Part shown: positions 5,456 through 7,472 of the stretch, in pieces | Numbering within the stretch: the stretch's first letter is position 1 | How the letters are laid out: every line of letters starts with the position of its first letter | Assembly (NCBI GenBank): GCA_022736495.1 | Contig: DZCR01000156.1 | Coordinates: 1-7,472, forward strand | Length of the DNA: 7,472 nucleotides | Direction of reading: 5' to 3' | Origin: Desulfobacca acetoxidans | GTDB taxonomy: Bacteria > Desulfobacterota > Desulfobaccia > Desulfobaccales > 0-14-0-80-60-11 | Translations under genes and position numbers: made by a program | Notes under the pieces: model-generated | What the model saw: only the letters and a program-made list of their open reading frames with translations | Database searches by the model: none | What the model was told of the DNA's origin: nothing

Positions 5456-6388
5456 ATGAAAAAAAAGGCCACGCCCCCCAAGGCGACGGCTGAGGAAAAC
5501 CTGATGAAACTTCGTAAATTTCACAAGAGACGCCTGGAGGATCTACCCGCCTTCACCTTTGGGGTGGTTATCCTGATGCTTCTGGCCTGGGTGGGTGCGG
5601 GGCTGGGGGCCGATGCCGGGGCTTTGCCGGCTCATGATTGGAACCAACAAAATCTAAAACGGATCACGGTGCCTGCGGGTGACAACTTGACTTTCGCAGT
5701 CCTGGGAGACAACCGCAGCAACCCCCGAGTCTTTGCACAAGTTCTTCAACAGATGAACCGCGATCCCAGCCTGGCCTTCGCCATCGATGTGGGAGACCTG
5801 GTGGAGATCGGCACGGTGGAAAATTTTCGTGCTTTCCTGGACCAGGTCCGCGGCAACCTGCGCCTTCCCCTTTTAACGGCCATAGGCAACCACGATCTGG
5901 AAAAAAATCATGGTTTCGGACTCTACCGCCAAATTTTCGGACCGGATTATTATTCCTTTCAGATCAAAGATAACTATTTTATCGTTGTCAACGATGTCGA
6001 GAAAGCCGGGGTAGGCAAAGCACAGTGGAATTGGCTGGAACGGGAACTCAAAAAATCCCAGGCCTTTATGACCCGCCTGGTATTCCTTCATACGCCCCTC
6101 TTTGACCCCCGGGGCGGGGAGCATCACCACGCCCTGTCGGAGAAAACCGGACGCCGGCTGGCTGATCTTTTTCGCCGCTATCACGTCACCCATGTCTTTG
6201 CGGGTCACATTCACAGCTACTTTTCGGGAAACTGGGAGGGTGTTCCTTACACCATTACCGGCGGGGCCGGAGCGCCGTTATATGGCACCGATCCCCTGCA
6301 TTACTTCTATCATTACCTCAAGGTCAGGCTCAGGGACGGTAAAATCCAGATTGAAGTGCAGCGTCTAAACGAGAAAGGACCTGCGTAA
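5456..6388 (+). CDS. Exported or membrane-anchored calcineurin-like metallophosphoesterase
   Basis: A two-metal phosphoesterase (310 residues from the ATG at 5456). Motifs in order are LGDNRSNP (83-90, the D-x-H site with Arg in place of His), GDLVEIG (113-119), GNHD (134-137), a metal-ligand His202 in FLHTP and GHIH (250-253). Between them is a conserved-looking GLYRQIFGPDYYSF (144-157). Before the domain, a basic stretch (KLRKFHKRR) leads into the hydrophobic FTFGVVILMLLAWVGAGLG and an AxA-like ADAGALPA, so the catalytic domain is probably outside the inner membrane, cleaved or anchored. Two starts are plausible: ATG 5456 with GGAAG 5 bases upstream, and ATG 5504 with GAGGA 7 bases upstream, which would give a 294-residue protein with a conventional signal peptide. 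A TTG at 5429 is less likely. The substrate is unknown. The stop lies 4 bases before pdxA, implying co-transcription. Confidence 0.88.
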   Translation: MKKKATPPKATAEENLMKLRKFHKRRLEDLPAFTFGVVILMLLAWVGAGLGADAGALPAHDWNQQNLKRITVPAGDNLTFAVLGDNRSNPRVFAQVLQQMNRDPSLAFAIDVGDLVEIGTVENFRAFLDQVRGNLRLPLLTAIGNHDLEKNHGFGLYRQIFGPDYYSFQIKDNYFIVVNDVEKAGVGKAQWNWLERELKKSQAFMTRLVFLHTPLFDPRGGEHHHALSEKTGRRLADLFRRYHVTHVFAGHIHSYFSGNWEGVPYTITGGAGAPLYGTDPLHYFYHYLKVRLRDGKIQIEVQRLNEKGPA

Positions 6389-6392
6389 CGCT

Positions 6393-7412
6393 ATGAATGA
6401 TTCATCGGTAAGACCCATTCTGGCCCTGACCATGGGCGACCCGGTGGGAGTGGGGCCGGAAATCATCGTCAAAACCCTGGCGGACGCCGGGATTTACCGG
6501 GTGTGCCGCCCCCTCGTCATCGGCGACCTGCCCGCCCTGGAGCGCGCCCGCCTGGCCCTGGACCCGGCCTTGAAAATCCACCTGGCAGACCGGCCAGGAG
6601 CCGGACGCTACCAGTCCGGAACCCTGGACCTCATGGCCCTGTCTCAACTGGCGCCCCATGACCTGGAATACGGCTGCCCCACCCCGGCCTCCGGCAAGGC
6701 CATGGTGGGTTATATCCTCACCGCCATCGATCTGGCGATGGCGCAAAAAGTATCCGGCCTGGTCACCGCGCCCATCAGCAAGATTTCCATGAAGTTGTCG
6801 GGCTACGACTATCCGGGCCACACCGAGCTTTTGGCGGAGAAGACCCAGACCCCCGAGTTTGCCATGATGCTGGCCGGGGGCGACTTCCGGGTGGTCCTGG
6901 TCACCATTCACTGCGCCTTGTCCGAAGTGCCCAAGCGCATCACCCAGGAAGGGCTGGTGCGGCTCTTTCATCTCACTTCCCGGGCCCTGGACCGGGATTT
7001 TGGGCTCAAGGGCGTGCCCCTGGGCGTGGCGGCCCTCAACCCCCACGCCAGTGAAGAGGGCATGTTCGGCCACGAAGAAGCGGAGATCATCATTCCTGCA
7101 GTAAAAGAAGCCCAGGCCGCGGGCCTGGCGGTGGAAGGCCCCTTCCCCGCGGACACTCTGTTCTGGCGCCACTACCAGGGGGAGTTCGCGGCCATCATCT
7201 GCATGTACCACGACCAGGGGCTCATCCCCCTGAAACTTTTGCATTTTATGGATGGGGTGAATGTAACCCTGGGCCTGCCCATTATCCGCACCAGCGTGGA
7301 CCACGGCACCGCCTACAACCTGGCGGGCAAAGGCTCTGCCTCCCCCGATTCCCTCAAAGCCGCCATCCTCATGGCCGCCGAGATGGCGAAGCGAAGATTT
7401 GGTGGGAAGTAG
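6393..7412 (+). CDS. pdxA: 4-hydroxythreonine-4-phosphate dehydrogenase
   Basis: Oxidises 4-phosphohydroxy-L-threonine with NAD(P)+ in the DXP-dependent pathway to pyridoxal 5'-phosphate (EC 1.1.1.262), in the cytoplasm. Its 339 residues match the family length. Visible signatures are TMGDPVGVGPEI (13-24), TAPISK (125-130), GHTELLAE (142-149), and the three metal-binding histidines expected for PdxA: H173 in TIHCALSEVP, H218 in LNPHASEEGMFG and H273 in CMYHDQGLIPLK. GPFPADTLF (249-257) and RTSVDHGTAYNLAGKG (299-314) complete the active site. The PdxA2 branch (phospho-D-threonate dehydrogenase) shares the fold and cannot be fully excluded. The start ATG follows the phosphoesterase stop by 4 bases, and the nearest purine-rich site (AGGA, 6376-6379) is 13 bases away, so translation may depend on coupling. 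Tandem stops TAG TAA end the gene. pdxJ is not in the window. Confidence 0.95.
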   Translation: MNDSSVRPILALTMGDPVGVGPEIIVKTLADAGIYRVCRPLVIGDLPALERARLALDPALKIHLADRPGAGRYQSGTLDLMALSQLAPHDLEYGCPTPASGKAMVGYILTAIDLAMAQKVSGLVTAPISKISMKLSGYDYPGHTELLAEKTQTPEFAMMLAGGDFRVVLVTIHCALSEVPKRITQEGLVRLFHLTSRALDRDFGLKGVPLGVAALNPHASEEGMFGHEEAEIIIPAVKEAQAAGLAVEGPFPADTLFWRHYQGEFAAIICMYHDQGLIPLKLLHFMDGVNVTLGLPIIRTSVDHGTAYNLAGKGSASPDSLKAAILMAAEMAKRRFGGK

Positions 7413-7418
7413 TAAGAG

Positions 7419-7464
7419 TTGGAGGGAGAGGGTAAGGGCACCCGCCCTTACCCCCTCCCTCCAA
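7419..7464 (+). terminator. pdxA downstream hairpin, GCCCTTAC-arm type
   Basis: TTGGAGGGAG (7419-7428) pairs with 7455-7464, then after an A/C mismatch GGG (7430-7432) pairs with 7451-7453. TAAGGGC (7433-7439) pairs with GCCCTTA (7444-7450) around an ACCC loop. The right arm GCCCTTACCCCCTCCC (7444-7459) is identical to 4447-4462 behind nadC. It starts 6 bases after the pdxA TAG. No U-run follows; the sequence continues C-rich to the window end. Confidence 0.65.
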
Positions 7465-7472
7465 ACCTCCCT

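Noticed and set aside
6402..7304. 300-codon open frame on the minus strand across pdxA
   Set aside because: It is antisense to a clearly recognised pdxA with all active-site motifs. It is Gly/His/Gln-rich with no recognisable domain, as expected for the complement of GC-rich coding DNA.
8..7464. The four G/C-rich hairpins as a CRISPR or tandem array
   Set aside because: They are dispersed singly in separate intergenic gaps, with no direct-repeat/spacer periodicity.

Overview
The window is GC-rich, densely coding bacterial DNA with ordinary housekeeping genes, short intergenic gaps and G/C-armed hairpins between transcription units. The codon style and protein sequences suggest an anaerobic Desulfobacterota-like (former deltaproteobacterial) chromosome. 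That placement is an inference from general resemblance, because there is no rRNA or other taxonomic marker here.

Layout: (1) A long hairpin (8-58) sits immediately before a UvrD/Rep-type superfamily 1A DNA helicase (69-2030, +). (2) A 377-base gap (2031-2407) is visibly AT-richer than its surroundings. It holds the decayed C-terminal end of a lost gene (about 2108-2266), possibly a second remnant overlapping it (2263-2346), and a GTAGGGGCGA-type hairpin repeat (2348-2372). (3) An SDR-family oxidoreductase (2408-3178, +) follows, with a good ribosome binding site. (4) A 64-residue seven-cysteine protein of unknown function (3254-3448, +) comes next. (5) nadC (3559-4419, +) converges on proC (4558-5385, -), and each has its own hairpin in the gap. 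(6) Divergent from proC is an exported calcineurin-like metallophosphoesterase (5456-6388, +). It is followed 4 bases later by pdxA (6393-7412, +), which ends in another hairpin (7419-7464).

Functionally this is a mosaic of core metabolism: NAD biosynthesis (nadC), proline biosynthesis (proC), pyridoxal phosphate biosynthesis (pdxA) and DNA repair or replication (helicase). Only the phosphoesterase-pdxA pair looks like an operon. I see no mobile element, CRISPR array, tRNA, rRNA or convincing new multi-gene system.

The items most worth a second look are the family of U-tract-less intergenic hairpins with shared arm and loop sequences, the gene remnant after the helicase, and the small Cys-rich protein.
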